Below are positions 45,611 through 60,543 of a stretch of DNA of 64,000 nt, piece after piece. Every line of letters begins with the position of its first letter. Positions within the stretch are counted from its first letter, which is position 1. This DNA is from Heterobilharzia americana (lineage: Eukaryota > Platyhelminthes > Trematoda > Strigeidida > Schistosomatidae). The notes under the pieces were generated by a model. That model did no database searches and had not been told where the DNA came from. It saw nothing but the letters and a program-made list of their open reading frames with translations. Both the position numbers and the translations under genes were made by a program. The stretch covers positions 42,763,920 through 42,827,919 of the forward strand of contig OX104128.1 of assembly GCA_944470555.2 (NCBI GenBank), in the 5' to 3' direction.

Positions 45611-46427
45611 TACCTCAACTTATACATAGTCGGACCCTGTCTTATCACATTTGATCAGGTATATATTCACATTTTCTGTTGCACATAATCCTCTATTAAC
45701 TTCTTTTAATTGAAATGATACGATGTTCATTTATTCATGTGCCTGTTTCACATCTCTGATCTTCAGCTTTTTATATTTTTCAACTGATTTGGTGATTTTA
45801 ATATTATCTTTTCTCATACTAATGCACTTCACGATTGAATTCTTATTTACTACATGGATTAGCTTTTCAAAGACAATAGCTAGAATTCTGCCTACCCTAT
45901 GGCATGTATTCATTTATGAATAGTTTGTATGTAATCTGTTTCAAAGTGTTATCCACATGCTTAGCCACTGGTCATTAAACAGCTTACGTATCTTGTTGTG
46001 GATAAAACACTTTTTCTTCAACATTAGAATGTATGAAATGGGTTAAGACTGGATAAAACTGATGTATAACTCAAGTGAAGTGTGTGAAAACAGTCAGGTG
46101 TTATACGCTAAGCTGTGTTTTTTAAGTGGGCAAAACTCCATTGGTTATGTGGCAAAGGTATTCATAACTGAATATAGATTATGCGATAGAGTGTAGCTGA
46201 GAGTATAGTCTTGTATGACGGATATAGCACATCTGTGTTTAGGCCTGCAACTTATCATCTTGACAATTTCATAACATTTTCTGACAGTTTTGATCACAAC
46301 TACTATGTATTTCACCTAATTCTGGACTTTTGAGAAGTAACTTCAACCCTGCTGACTTAGCTGAAGATTTTTTCTATACTGCAAAACAAATTATAGAATT
46401 GTCTGATGCGTTGTGCAACAGAGGTGA

Positions 46428-46605
46428 CTTTCGCACCTCAGTAGCTTAGTGGGCGAGGCTTTGACGTTCGTTGCGATGGTTACTGGGGTCAAATTTCAGC
46501 TGGGACAATATCACTCACTGAGATACAGATATATCCAGGTCACGAGTCTCAAATTGGAAAAGACGCGCATCTTCGATTCCACTGTTAGCCACCGAGGTAT
46601 AGAAT
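46428..46605 (+). repeat. Sm-alpha-like SINE, copy C
   Basis: A box TAGCTTAGTGGG (46442-46453), a decayed B box (GGTCAAATTTC), a hammerhead remnant at 46533-46580, and the trailer GATTCCACTGTTAGCC. Confidence 0.75.
46533..46580 (+). ncRNA. Hammerhead ribozyme remnant, Sm-alpha type
   Basis: CCAG + GTCACGA (C3 and G5 changed) + stem II remnant with AAATT loop + AAGA in place of GAAA (G12 is A) + CGCGCATC. The typical ACGCGC stem III start survives. Inactive by inspection. Confidence 0.65.
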
Positions 46606-46679
46606 TGTTAAACTATGAATACAAGAAGAGCACTAGTAATAAGGATAAGCACTTTAATAGGATCATTTATGTAAAATAA

Positions 46680-49560
46680 TTTCTTTTTCCAACTGTTATA
46701 TATTATTTTTACGAAACTGTACATATTTATAATTAGATCAGTCAAGAAGGCAACTAAGGAATATGAAGTAATAGCTATCATGAGACTTCAGTGATCACAG
46801 ACTGGCTCAGTAGAACACCTTATTTCCATAAGCATTCAGTAAACTGAGCAAACCTGGTTGGAATACGTAAGTAAGTTACGTTCTTCAGTGATTTCAATAC
46901 AGGAAGGCTAGTTGTTTAGTTGAACCATTCCTGTAAATAAATCAAAATAAGGGATTAGATTTGTTGCAGTTAGTGAGTTAACAGTCCCACAGAGGTATAT
47001 GGCATATGAATACTCGCTAAACTAGAGTAACCTTTTATTCATAAAAACAGAATTTCTTTTAGGTGTCGATTACCCAAAACCTTTGACCTTCTGCCTCCCT
47101 AGAATGTTGTATTTAACAATTGTGACAGCTTTTCCATATATATGACCAGTGGTGTACTGAATGCTATTAGAATGAATACAATGAGGATACGTTTCAAAAG
47201 TAACCGTATAAAATCCTCAAAATGTAGATTTGATTTCCGTAGAAACACAGTGTCACAAAAGTGTATCAGCCGGTAAATGAAATAATTTGCCACACAGTAT
47301 ATAACTTATATTGTTGGCTTTTCTGTTACTCGGAATAATGATTCAATGAAAGGTTACCGGTAATGAGATAAGCGGTCAGTATAAGTAGGTGATGGAGATA
47401 GATACTGAATCAAGAAAGATAAGCTCATGTATGTTAAAAAATATATCAGGTTCTCAGAAGCAGAAAAAATTAAAAAGTAGCCATAAATGAGAGAATATTT
47501 ATCTACCCCCCACACTGAAGGTGATATACTAAGCAATGTTGAAATAATTTATCATGTCTTCCAGGAAGTAAAACAGGAAACTTCTTCGATATCTGGAAAT
47601 TTCCATCTTTCACCATGATAGAATCCGTAACATTGATCTTTTCGTAACTATCAGAACCGTAACCTAACCTTATAGGGATAAATAATTTAGCCAGCGAATA
47701 CATGGTTTATGATAAAAGTATAATTGCAAAATGACAGTGATCAAGCTTCCATTTTGTCTTTATTTGTTGACTATCTACATACCGGTTTTATTTTATTCCG
47801 GGGCAAAGTATTTCAATGACCCTTAGTAAGAAAAACAATTATTCAAAGTTCCATTCAAACCACAACAGCTGACTGTCAGATAAGTTTTTCAACGGCAACA
47901 AGCAATCTCAATAACTGTCTTAGTGATCAATGAGTTCATGTCATCATATATACTATTCTGCATAAAGGATCCAAGACTATATACATCTTTTCATCTTGTC
48001 AGGACTACAAAATAAATTACTCAATCAAACAGAACGATTCAAAAATTCTGTCAAGAGCACTAACATAAACAAAATCTGAAATTAATTCGTAGAATGTCAA
48101 AATGTTTCCGCGGCATAATTCAGGGTTAACGACTAGTAATACTAACAGAGTCTGTTGTCCGTAAAGTAATAAATCCCGCTGCTCTGAAATTAGGTGGTTT
48201 ACCCTAGTACAAATAAACTAAAAAACAAATAAAAATCCTAGCAGTATACCTTTGCCGTGGTATCACAGATAACTGTGAGACTGAATTAAAGTTGGATTAA
48301 TTGAAAAGAATCAAATTTATTATTCATTGTCAATTTTTTAATATAAATATTGTGTTTAAATTGTTTTAACTAAAGCAATTATTTGACACTGAAGGTCAAA
48401 ACTATTGCCAATATTCATTTCAACAATAATGATGAATGACAGTGATTAACTTCAAAAATGTACACATTATTATTTTTATTATTATTATACGGTACTGTTG
48501 ATCATTTACATTGTTTTAATTCTTTTCTCAATGGTATTTATTCATAAGAGAAAGTTTAAAAATGTCGTTTGTCTACATTGGTAAATGAAAGCTATAACGA
48601 AAATGTTATTAATTTATTATTTGTATTGATTCTTTGGTTAATTAAATTCAGAAAGGAGGCTGGGGATGAAACGTGGAAGATAGAGTAACTACAAGAACAG
48701 CAGCTAGTATTTTAAATAGTAAGAAAACTAACAACCAACGATATATTGATTCGTCGCATTTAGGTAACAAGAAACAACATTGAGCACTGAAGTTGATAGC
48801 GACATATACTGGTGTACATATATGTATCTGTGTGTATGCGTGATCAGATTTCAGACTTAACACTTCAAAAATTTTAAGCTCAGATCAAAGAGTGTTTCGT
48901 GATCAGTAGGTTAGGCGGCGTGAAGTTTCAGCATGCTTTGCCCCCTGTTTAACTTTTGAAGTTCATCAGTACACAGATTTAAATCAAGGTTATGCACCAG
49001 TCAGTTCATTAATCGAATATGTCGGTAACTCTTACGGAAGTCATGATTTCTGAGGCATTCGCGATCAGTTTAGTTAGTACTGTAAGAAATTTCTGTTAAG
49101 GTTTAATTGAACTTATGGACTACAAAATGTAACCTTAGTTATCACATAGTAAGTGATTAATGCGCTTATATTCTTGAAAAGCTATGCATATCCTCTATGA
49201 CCTACTTACATAAAAAGCACGGTATAGATTGAGTAAATAAACACTGTTGGTAGACAAACAGACTTTCTTTATTACTGACAGGAACTGAACACAAATTCGG
49301 TAGGTGTAACGTCAAAGATAAGTGATTGAATGTCATGGTCAGCTGTAATTATTTGTAGGGATCTAAACTTCCATCAAAATGATGAATCTCTATCCCTAAA
49401 GATTCCTCTTACATAGATTACTTAGCAGAAACATTACTGACTCTGAAGAATGCAACTGAGAGTTTAAATATTATTAAGACTAAGCATTTTCTTAAGGCTT
49501 TTATACATTGCCCTATGCATGGTCTGCAACGTGTGATATGCAGCCATCAACAGCTTGAAG
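46680..49560. other. Non-coding stretch
   Basis: AT-rich with a TTA-rich patch near 48468-48490. I see no exon, RNA or repeat that I can name. Confidence 0.5.
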
Positions 49561-49563
49561 ACT

Positions 49564-49565
<2 letters not shown>

Positions 49566-49613
<48 letters not shown>
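49566..49613. repeat. (AT)n microsatellite
   Basis: About 24 uninterrupted AT units. It is self-complementary and could extrude as a cruciform. Confidence 0.95.
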
Positions 49614-49614
<1 letters not shown>

Positions 49615-52149
49615 GTCAGACGTGTTATATGAGGCTATGGAGACTTTTACGAATGCCAAAAGCTTTGCTTTTTATAAGGAATAAATTTATGTTGAGAGAC
49701 GACTATTGTAAGTCAAAAGTAATTATGCAATATAATTCAAGGAGAATTTCTGACTTCAATAAAACTTCTGTCAACGAACTGAAGACCAGTCAGGTCAACT
49801 TTTTTCATAGACTTTCTTTGGAATACAATTACTAAAAATGTGATTTTAGTGATGAAGAATGTGTTTTACAGAATACCAACTTTTGTCATGCTGGGAGTAT
49901 TAGTTAATTGTGTTGAATGAATGGCAAGAATGGGAATGTTCATTGAATTAATTTATACTATTCAGTCTTTTAAGGTAGTACAGTCAAAGCTGTACTGCTG
50001 GCCTATTGGATAATCGTCTGAAATGTCAAAAAACGCCATAGTTCATGAGATGTTCAAGTGGTAGTCACTAGGCTGTTATATCAGAAAGGTTACTTTCTCT
50101 CTTTAGTCCATTCTAAGCTAGATCTTTTCAGACTGACCTATTTGAAGAAGAAACTTAACATTTATTTCATCCTGATCAAGTTTATCGATAAACGGAGCTT
50201 AAATGATACAAGGAGTATAAAACTCCTTCATATTACAGGTACTTTTAACATTCCTATTCACATATAACTTTCAAACATAAGTCGTGTTATATTTTTTGAG
50301 TGGTTCGAAGTCACTCTACTTTGGTGGTCACATTGTAAATCTTGCTTTAGCTACTTAACTTAGTTCTCTGTTATTCTCTTTGGTCCCATTATACAACTAA
50401 CTCAGTGACGAATGAAAAGCATGCAAATAATTACGAGTAATGGAAAGGCGATTACTTAGGAAAATCAAAGTCTTATACTGATATAAGCTCATGATTACTA
50501 ACCAATGATGCTTACATATAAATGAAGAGGATTACTTGCGTTTTGCCTTATTTCCATGTAGCCAAACTAGATGGGCAATAAAAAGAAATGTACTGACCAA
50601 TTTCAATGTAAGCTAGAGTTTTGAAACACAGGTTTATAGTTTAATAACTTAAAACGATGTCACTTCTGTCTACTTCTCGTATTGAAAACGAAAAGCTATG
50701 TCTTCATCAGGAGCTGACATTAGTTTGGGAACTGTCAGGGCTTGTGAGTTGCTCAAAGGTTGCTTCGTTTAGTTCTTGAATTCCGAAGTAGCGTTAAGTT
50801 ATGACTTCGTGGAAAACAGACGTCAAGATCGTCAAGCTAGATGAACAGCGTAGTACGGTTAGTTAAATTGAGCTGGAATTCAGTGGTCCAAATTCACCAA
50901 CGTCAGTTATTTCACAGATTATTGAAATCATGACTCAGTGTTCTGGATAAACAGCTATTTTTATTTCCAAATTTATTGATATGATGAGTTATATCATCTG
51001 CTAGAAATTCGAGAAATTACTTTAGGTCAAAGACTACCTAGTGCTCACGGCGAAAAACTGAACTTCTAGGAGTTTCTTGTAAGTTAAATCGTGGATGTAT
51101 ACTGTAAAGGTGATCCGAAATAAAAAAGAACATCCGCGCAATGAGTTTTGGTTTTCAGTGACTTCAATATTAATATCATTTCGCGGGGAAAACTCGGTTC
51201 ACATCAACTTGTTAACGAAACATTGCTCAAAATTGCTGTAAAAAGACTTCTAAACTTACACAAATCGGTCATCAGATGATAAGCAGTGTAGTAGTTAAAT
51301 CCTAATTGGTCAGTTATAATCAAATTTTGTCAAACAAGTTTGTGAAGTGGTGATCATTAGACTAAATGGGGGTACACTTGAATATGTTAGTTGCTAAGAG
51401 CAAAATCAAGAAAAGATCCAACACCTATACTCCTTTACTCAATGAATACTTCAAGATTTATGTAGCCTTATGCATGACATCATGGTCTGGATATGAGAAT
51501 CTACAGCATACCACAGTCGAGCATCCTGAAAGCAAACTAATTAACATTTATTTCCAAGTCTTTCTAACAGACGACTGTGTTTGAAACTTGGACAATCGGC
51601 GTATTATCGGTAACCCTTATATTAATCCAGAATTGAAAAACAAAAGTTAGTCTCTGGAAAAGAAAATTCACCAACCTACTAATCGTACTTCATCACATCG
51701 AAATCAAGTTTGTTCAACGAGTATACGTATATGGTTTTTTCGAAATACTGGTGTTTCCTAATGAGCAGTGGGCAAAAGCTGTAACTGTGCGTACGTCAAA
51801 ACTGTCTAGTCATCAAGTCTGTTGTCTCTTGCGATTGTGCTTTTTATATATGAAGTGTCGATGCAGTTCTAAACCATCTTGGAAACTGTCAACAGATTCA
51901 AAAGATAACTATTTCGTGAGAGAATCAAAGTCTAACAACTTCAACTCTTTCATTTTAGTAAATCTGACACTGATGATTTACTTTGTGGTATTAGTCTTAG
52001 AAACTGATCATAATTAGCTGTATTGAGTAGCACTTTATTTTCATGGTGGTCAATGCAACGTGTAGATAAATTTTGATAGCATTGAAATCAAAATCTACTA
52101 AGTTGCTTTATGCATATCCGTACGGTAAGGAATCAGCCATACTTAGTGT

Positions 52150-52265
52150 GTGAAGGCTGATAGTGCTACCTGGTTGACAGAACTTCTGGAGATGAAGCGG
52201 TGTTCAAACCCATGACCCACTAGTTGAAAGTCATCTACTTAAATCAGTGAGCCATAACTCTACAA
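52150..52265 (-). repeat. tRNA-like SINE fragment
   Basis: On the minus strand ATGGCTCACTGATTTAAG (A-box-like) and GTCATGGGTTTGAACACC (B-box-like) are followed by a tail ending ATGGCTGATTCC. It is a family different from the three hammerhead SINEs; no ribozyme core is seen. Confidence 0.45.
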
Positions 52266-53099
52266 ACTGACGAATGTTTTAATAACATTGGTCAATTTGT
52301 ATGCGTTTTGTGGCGTGTTGTCTTTGAATCATGTACGAATACGGTTACAGGTATTCTGTATTACTATTAAGTATTCAGATACTAGAGTTTTGAAGCATTT
52401 TTTACGATGTACTCTTCGGAACTAAAACCTTGAGTTGAAATATAATGACAGATTATATTTCCAATTATATTAGCAAATGCTGTGTACCACTGGTTGAAAC
52501 AAACCGCAGGAATCCACTCACTTTACCCTTTTTTAAAACGGGGACTATTAAGAGCAGTTTGAAGCAGAATGAGGTAGGGTAACAATTAACATGAAGGTGC
52601 CTGGTATGTCTAAGTGTCTAGTATGAAAAAGGCTGTCAATGTGCAGGATTGTCTAGTATGTTGTGAAGTGTGTTTAGCTCTATGGTACATTTTGACTCGT
52701 TAACATTTGGTTTATTTGTTTTAGCAAAAGTGTGGTACAATATATGTATGTGTCGTAGATACTTTTTCGATATTGGGATGCACAAAGAATCTAACAAGTC
52801 AATAATAACCAGTCATTATCTATGCTGTTGAAACCGATTCGCAACGGAGTACATACATCTTAGAAATTTTTGGATATTTATCTTAGACTAATAATAATCT
52901 TCTACATTACCAAACCAACAGAAACTTATCATTCATTGTTGCATATAAATTACAAAGTGAACCTACCTATTTCTTCCAGAGAGAGACAGCTAAACTAGGT
53001 GAAATTGTTATTTGACACTTGCAATTTCTCATTACTATATTGAGTCTGTTTTCTTGAGGTGTGCTGGCAGATGGGATTTTATGTGGATGTCTTGATATT

Positions 53100-53190
53100 G
53101 TCCGAATATTTAATGTTACAGTCTGCTTAGTGGCTAGCAGTGGAGTCCAGGACACGAATTACATCCTGTTTAGCAGAACTGCCCTGTTTC
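53100..53190 (-). repeat. Sm-alpha-like SINE, 3' fragment
   Basis: On the minus strand a damaged ribozyme 3' part (AGGATGTAATTCGTGTC) is followed by CTGGACTCCACTGCTAGCC, the conserved Sm-alpha trailer. The 5' half is missing. Confidence 0.55.
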
Positions 53191-56100
53191 ACTATAAAAC
53201 GCGGTATAATGTGATCTTTCAGACAAAGAATTAACTAGCTGGGGCAACAAAGCAAGCTATACTTTTAAAAGATCCAATCCAGACTGTTTAATATACAAAG
53301 TTTTGATTATTTCTCAACATTATCTTCAGCTGAGAAATGTGATATTAGGTTTTACATTCTAAAAATAGTGATTGACAAAATGAAATGTTATCCTAGCATA
53401 CTATTCAACAGTGAACCTGTATCAAGTATATTTACAACTAGCAACCAGTAGGTCCTCTCATTTTCCATGTATATCTTATGTCTCTAATCTATTACGTAAT
53501 TATGGATTTTTAGTGTATATATGAAGAACATCATCCACTCCTTTGTTTTTCGTTGATTGTCTAATCTGTGCTAACAGTAATTTAGCACAAGAAGAGAAAA
53601 TTACGTACTAATACCCAACGATAAGTAAGAATATGTTTTTCACTGAAATTCTCTCACACGTTTCATATCTATTCATTACGTATGTGCTCACAATTACTGA
53701 TGTCGTTTCTACTCCATCTCTCTGTTTTTAACACTGAGGTGTAGTTTCATTTTTTTTGTGTTCAAGTGATGCAATAAAAAGCATAAATTACAACTGCTCT
53801 TTCGATTATGATCATATAGTTTATTACTGTTCAATATAGTTTCTTGATACTTATGATTGTGTAATCAATGCAGTATATTAATTTGATTTGATCATTGTTT
53901 CTAAATTCTCGAAGTAATGCTGGTTACCGAGTGATAAATGATGAACCACTGACTGTCCTACTAAGATGTGGAGAAAACAACTTATGGACTGGACAGATTA
54001 TGAACTCATTTGAAAATTGCTATGAAACTACTAAATATACCTTAAGAACAAGGTAAATAAATAATACATTTGAACAAACGTCAGCCAATCAGGACGATCA
54101 GGTGAACGGGGAATACGGATGGTGGACAACGAAGGGTTTATTTAAGCAGTTGAGAAAAAAGTCAACAAGTGTAGATAAGTATGGAGAAAATAAGCCCTTT
54201 TACATGGTCGATGCACACTTTTGAGTAATCATTAGGAAAGTACATGTTTTGGGGTTGAAGGTTAGTCAAGACTTCTTTTTACTGTTTTAAATTTCATTCT
54301 ACAACGTTTTTTTAGATGTACCACATAATACAACAGTATTTTGTTTTACTAAATAACACTGGGTGCACAAAAATTTCTTATTATTAGTCATACAAAGTTT
54401 TCTTTATACCTTTAGAATCTGAATTTTATAGTTACAGCTTTCTCTGGCTGTTCACGATAGAAGAAAGTAAGATAGATCAGACGCGCGGAATAAGCACTTG
54501 ACCGTTTATTTTTTACCCCATGAATAAAGCTTCGCTCGTTCCTCTTTTCTTCCATCTGACTAAAAAAGTTTCCATGACTTCCGCTCTCTTTTTTCCAGTT
54601 GTGTTATCATTTACGACGAAATACGTAGCTACCAGTCTGCACGTAGTGACTAGCCAACAGGCTGATGTAACCAACTGATTCCAACTGAATGTGTAAAGCA
54701 TGAAGTGGGAAGTAAAGTGGTGGATTTTAGCTGGGTAAAGAATTTAGGAAAGATCGCAGCTGCAAGCGTATATGCTAGCACACAGAGTCGAACTGCAAGG
54801 CTCTAGAGAGTGATAATCTGGGTTAAGTTAAAGGAAAGATAGGCAACTGAAGCTTAGTTTATTTAGTCCGCATTAAATAAATGTAGTTGAGCCGACCATT
54901 TACGTGTTTCATAGATTTGGGAAGTTCTGCTTTATTCTCTAACAAAGAAGAAGAACCATGGAAGTTGCTCGGGGAGCAACTTTCATGATAAGTTTGTGTA
55001 TATTTGGTGTTATTCAGCGAATGATGCTGCTCACTGTCATTTTTCCAACGACCTACTGAGAAGTGGTGGTTAAGTTGAAGATAAGGTCAAAATAACTTTC
55101 AACTAATCATCTGCAACCATTCACTACTCAAATTTAAACATTCTAAAATCTTAAAGTAATCCTAAGTACATTTCAGTGCCAAGAATGTAACTTTCAACTA
55201 AACTATTCTTACTGACATTATAATTTATAAGACTCTGTTATTTGTTCTTTTCATTGTTTCTGAGTTGAATATTTATGCACTTTTAGTTATTTTCTACTTT
55301 GACTGGTGAACTATTTTCAAGGTCATCACCTAGGCTCACTTTTCAAACCTAATCTCAGTCTGATTTAAATTTTTTCTTTTAACCCGAGTTAATTATTTTT
55401 AAAGTAAATAATAATCTTGAGTTGACTGAATATTTGTTTCAGATCACTGAATCACTTAATTTTAAAATTAATCGTTTTTGTAACTTGATTGCTTCAAAGG
55501 TAGATTTAGTCAAATATTAACAATTAATTGACAAAAGCTGGTGCTTTGCTAATTAGTGAATTATCACAAAGATACTTCCATTACATCTTTCTGTTATGAT
55601 ATTATTCTTCTGTGTTTCTTAACTAGAATATCTTGCTTTTCAAATTGATTTGTGACGTTCATCAATAATACGATAATCAGTTTTGAGTGAACAAAAGTAT
55701 TTCACCAATGACTTTGGATTGTAGCAGAAAATTTACGATAAAGCCTTAGACTTAAGAAACTAAAAACGCTTACTGGTGAGATCTGTTCTAAAGATAAGTT
55801 GATGCTTGATTTATTCCGTTGACAGGATATAATTTTTCTAAATTCAGTCATTGATGATGAGTCATGATGAGTTTGAAACTGGAATGAAGTAACTGTCTAA
55901 CATTCAATGGATCTCAGTAATTTCACTTCGAATGAAAGAAATCGTGAAAAGTTGTTTGTTGATTAAGTTACATGAAAGAATTTTGGTAGCTCAATTGAAA
56001 CCCAGACCCGAGAACCTGTTAAGTCTCATAAATCAGCTAGGGATTCACTGGTTCTAAAATCTGGACATATGTCGTTCAAAGCCTGTCACGATCTAGGTTT

Positions 56101-59100
56101 TTGTATAAATTGAGGCATCCACAGGCATAATAATATTAGTATGACAAACAAGGCCGTCTTCAGGAATCACATCGACGGTTTCAGCTGATATACATGAAAC
56201 ACTTAAACGTTAAGTTTGTACATTTAAAAAAGCCTTTTTTAATGTACCAGCGGTATGTTTTACATCTATAAGATGTTAGATTTTTCAATAAATATTGGCA
56301 AAGCAACAGATTAAATCTAGCAGGTGATCAACTTAACTGAGCTCAGAATACAAATTTCAGTTCTTTTACAAAAAAACTTTATGAAAAAGAATCTACCCAT
56401 GAATACCTACATGCAGGTTTGATATCGTTTTGCTTCAAACTGTGACAAAAACGTCATGTGTATTGTTGAAGAATCAAGTCATAGGACGTTTATAGGCTCA
56501 AATAATGTTAGAGAACAAAAAGTTCTATCTGATCTAGGTTGGAGTGTTTACCGCCAAAGTTTGAAGTTACTGACGACTCATTTAGGCCACTAGTACACTA
56601 ATATGAGGGACCAATTTTTACGAACTTGCTAGTCACCAAATACAATGACTGCAGTTATTTCAGGTTTCATTACAAAACAGAGTGATAAAAAATTACCATT
56701 TTGTCAACAAATTTTTGATTTCGCACGACACATGGTTGACGGATAGGTAAATGCCACATATTTAGAATGACTATGGTTATATTTGTGTGAGAAAGTCTTC
56801 GGTGTACACAATTGCGCAATTCTCAAAGAACCACGTACAGACACAAATAAAAGCAGTTTTGAAAATCTCACAGTTTATTTTACACAGGCTGAAAAATAAC
56901 TCTAATGCATGTATGACTGTACTAAACACAATCATGTCTGCATAAAGAAGAACTTTATTTTTTAGTTTACAGTAGTTTGTTCTGTATTGTTATGTCTGTA
57001 GAAAAAAATGACGAAAATCAGATCGAAATTCAATTCACTATTTATGTTCAATGAATCACCTCATTAAAAATGCAAACGTTGAACAATTAAACTAGGAAGT
57101 AGGCGCTAAGGCACCAATAGAGAGAAAAAATGCAACTGAACACTTTGGAATTCTGGCGTGTATGTATACATGTGCCTTTGTAATTTCATCCTCTCATGTG
57201 ATTTTTTAATGGATTAGCGGAAATACAGTTAATGCGCTAACAGTAGATGATTCGAGATGATTTTCAAGTGGTTTGGACCCTAAGCAAGCAAAACTTCGAT
57301 ATTTTCACACTCACTTTTTGAAGTTTGCTCAGAACTGAAGTCATAAACACTAGAAGACAAGTTATTCTAGCCCCAAATGACATAAATCTACTATTGAGCA
57401 TTTCCATGGTAATCGCTAATCTACTGATTGAGTCAAAGTTTCTTTTGATTTAGACTACCAGTTATACTTCAATGGCAGAAAGATAGGTTTCACTCCGTTT
57501 TGAGAACTACCAAATTATACTACTTAATGCCTCATGGTGCGTAACAGATAGTACTGAATTAAAATGAACGATATTCTTGGACTGGTATACTGGTCTTTGA
57601 TAATAGGGTTTTTTCTGTGGTTGAGACGAAAGCATGCACTTTAATACGATCCAAGTCCAGAGGCCTCCGTTTCCAATCCTACCGCGATCTAGGCTATCAA
57701 TCCTGTTTCAAAGGTACACTTTCTTGAAAGGGCTTGTCTTTAAAATCATCAGCCAGCAGTATTATTCAGATGGATACACAATATTATTGGTTAAGTGACT
57801 GAGTTAATACAACCAGCTTTTGAAAATCAAACTCGTGAAAGTTTTTGTAGTTATTGCATGAATGCAAGAAACTGAAAGAAAACTTTGACTAAATTAGGCC
57901 TCAAACTTCCACTAGCATATAAAAAACTGACACATTGTTGAAAATGAACATTTTATTTGCAAAAAACCAAAGCTGAATGAAATTTCAGTTAAATCAGATT
58001 TTACCCTGCTATCAGTTTTTGTCAACATTCGACAATGAAAAGAATTCAACGTCATGACAAGCCATCTTTCTTAGAAACTGGGTTGCAGACTTGATCAATA
58101 ACAGACATATTTGGCATCGAGGATTTTTTCAGCAGAAAATAGTTAACTCCCAAACTCATGCATAAGAGTCGACTGACTGTCAGATGATCTTCGTTCAGTC
58201 CATGGCCAACTACACTGCAATCATTAGAGAAAACTTGAAGAGTCGAAAGCACTTTATTGTTTGTTCTTTGGGAACATGCTTTGTATTTTCCGATTGCATT
58301 GTATTGGCAATAATATCATTAGAAAATAAGTGGATTACTAATATTTTACGAGTGTTATATCTCCTAACTGAGAGATGTGGATAGATGCGAGTTGAGAAAG
58401 TTTAATCGCGATACATGGGTTCTGACTACTGAATACATGAACAACTCACAAGATCTTGGTTATAGCTGTAGCGTCTAGAGGTATGGTGATAACAGAAGGA
58501 GATTCACTTCTGATAGTGAACGGAGCTTTTCTTATGTTAGTAGGTAAACTATACTGACGCATGCAAAGAGTCAAGAAACTTAATCTCATTAGGTAATATT
58601 TTTAAAGAATTCCAAAATCTTTTAATTGACATTTTAGCTAGAAGTTTGCATTGGTTAAGGAACCCGTGATATTCCTGACATCTTGAGTTGTACCACTATG
58701 TTTTGTTTAGAGGAGTAAAACATGAGTTGTGCATCAAATCACTGGATATTTTTCAGGACTGTAGGGTGGATGACAGATTTCGATGAAGGCTGGTTGAAGC
58801 AAAAGAATCGTTGTCGTGTGGAGATTAATTTCTGCATATTCATTCCTTCAACTTCCCAACATACAAATCTCTTGCACATCCTTCTCTTCGAAAATTTAAA
58901 TAGAGCAATTGAGAAGTGTGAAAGTCTTCACCCGTGCTATTGCTCACCACCTTACTGATTGTAGATAGGAAGTTAATATCAAGAAATCGTTTGCAAAAGG
59001 TAGTAAAAAGGTGAATTCGAATTGTAAGCGGCTGATGATAAACCTCGAAACCGAAATGGATTCATCTTAGTCTGCTGAAGTTGTTGTTCTCGTCCTACTG

Positions 59101-59169
59101 AAATAAACATCTCTGCCAAATAAATTCTGCACGCATATACACACAAGCTTCCGACAATTATTCTTGAAA

Positions 59170-59280
59170 TTTAATGACTTCTAAGGTCATCTTAGCAACT
59201 TTGTAAACATCAAGATAGGCTGCTTTATTCTGTTTCACAACTTGGTTGAATGTCCTCGAAGGTTACCCCACCTTCAACTA
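59170..59280. repeat. MITE-like element, diverged copy 5
   Basis: TGACTTCTAAGGTCATCTTA at the left and CCTCGAAGGTTACCCCACC at the right are reminiscent of the AGTGACTTTAAAGG family ends. The middle is degraded. Confidence 0.35.
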
Positions 59281-60519
59281 ATAACATGATGATGAGTTCA
59301 AGTCATTTAAATCTAAAAGATCTGAATGATTCTCCTGAAAACTATGAAATCCATGAGTGATTCATTTTAAGTTTTGTTGTTTTTTACCTAGTTATCACAA
59401 CAACTGATACTGCGCTCTTGTAAATTTGTGGCTATGTTTGGCTTTGCTAAACAGTTCTGGTTGAGTAACTCAACTGTTTCAGATTGAGATTTCGTCTAAA
59501 AAACAGGACTAAATTTACCATTTTAGGCTCTATAAATCTTAGTTCATGGAATCAAGTCAACACTGAGTTCCATTAACTAGTTATTAATTGTATTCAAAAA
59601 AGCTACATAAAACATTCATGTCAGTTTTTCTAACTATGCATATAGCCAAAGCAAATTACAAATAATTTATGCAGATACATAAACTTGTATATGCCTCAGA
59701 CTATGAAAAATAAATATTTGTAGCGTTCCCCCAATATGTTCAATAAATATTGAACAGTTTTTCCATTTGTTACGCTCTTCATAACTTTAAAAATAGTCAT
59801 GTAGCCCACATCTTTCGTTGATGTACACTTCATATTTTTATAATAAAATTAACTAGGCCTTGTCATTAAAATTTTTAACTCATTTCATTCTTTAGAATTA
59901 GTTTAAATGAATGCCAAAACTTAAAACGACAAGATATGACTCAGTCTTGTGATAACAAATGCATAACTGTGGTTCCTTCTTCACTATAGTAGTTAGCATG
60001 AACTATTAAATTTCTGTTGAAGTCTATGAAAATAGTGATTTAATAATGATGAACTATGGCGGCTGATTCTTTCATTCATTAGCATACATATTAAAATGAA
60101 AGGTTGTTATATATGCATAAATATATATGATTGTCTTTTATACTATGATGTGCATGTTTATGTACATAATAACAAAAATAGATATTCTTGATTGTTTTCA
60201 AAGCCAGTCACTATATAAAACTAAGTATACGTAACTTCTGTTAGTTTGATTGACCTGTGCAGTCAGTATTTAGTTCCAGCATATGTTATAAATAGATACT
60301 GGTGTAATTAAGAAAGAAAGACGTTTTCAGTTACACAACTAGTACACATAGACATTATTCGTCTTTTTGTCTCCTTATTGCTGTAATTAGACCAGACATA
60401 CCCCGGACTCCACAAAAAGGTGTACAGATTTATTTCTAAAAAATACCTTCGTGCTTTTCTGCATTATATCATTTCTGTTGTTGAATGCAACTGAGTTGAC
60501 AGTTAGAGGTAATTCTTAC

Positions 60520-60543
60520 CTTGAAAACCAAGTTAAATTTCAT
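60520..60543 (-). CDS. Possible 24-nt micro-exon (upstream of the plakin exons)
   Basis: On the minus strand, acceptor ATTCTCCTCAAATAG is followed by ATGAAATTTAACTTGGTTTT ending CAAG|GTAAGA, 24 nt, phase 0 compatible (MKFNLVFK). Both splice sites are good, but chance occurrence in a long AT-rich stretch is likely. Confidence 0.18.

Noticed and set aside
45731..45913. Minus ORF resembling a reverse-transcriptase fragment (FEKLIHVVN)
   Set aside because: One weak motif only, with no neighbouring RT blocks in order.
49515..49835. 106-codon plus ORF with poly Tyr-Ile
   Set aside because: It reads through the (AT)n microsatellite; no independent coding evidence.
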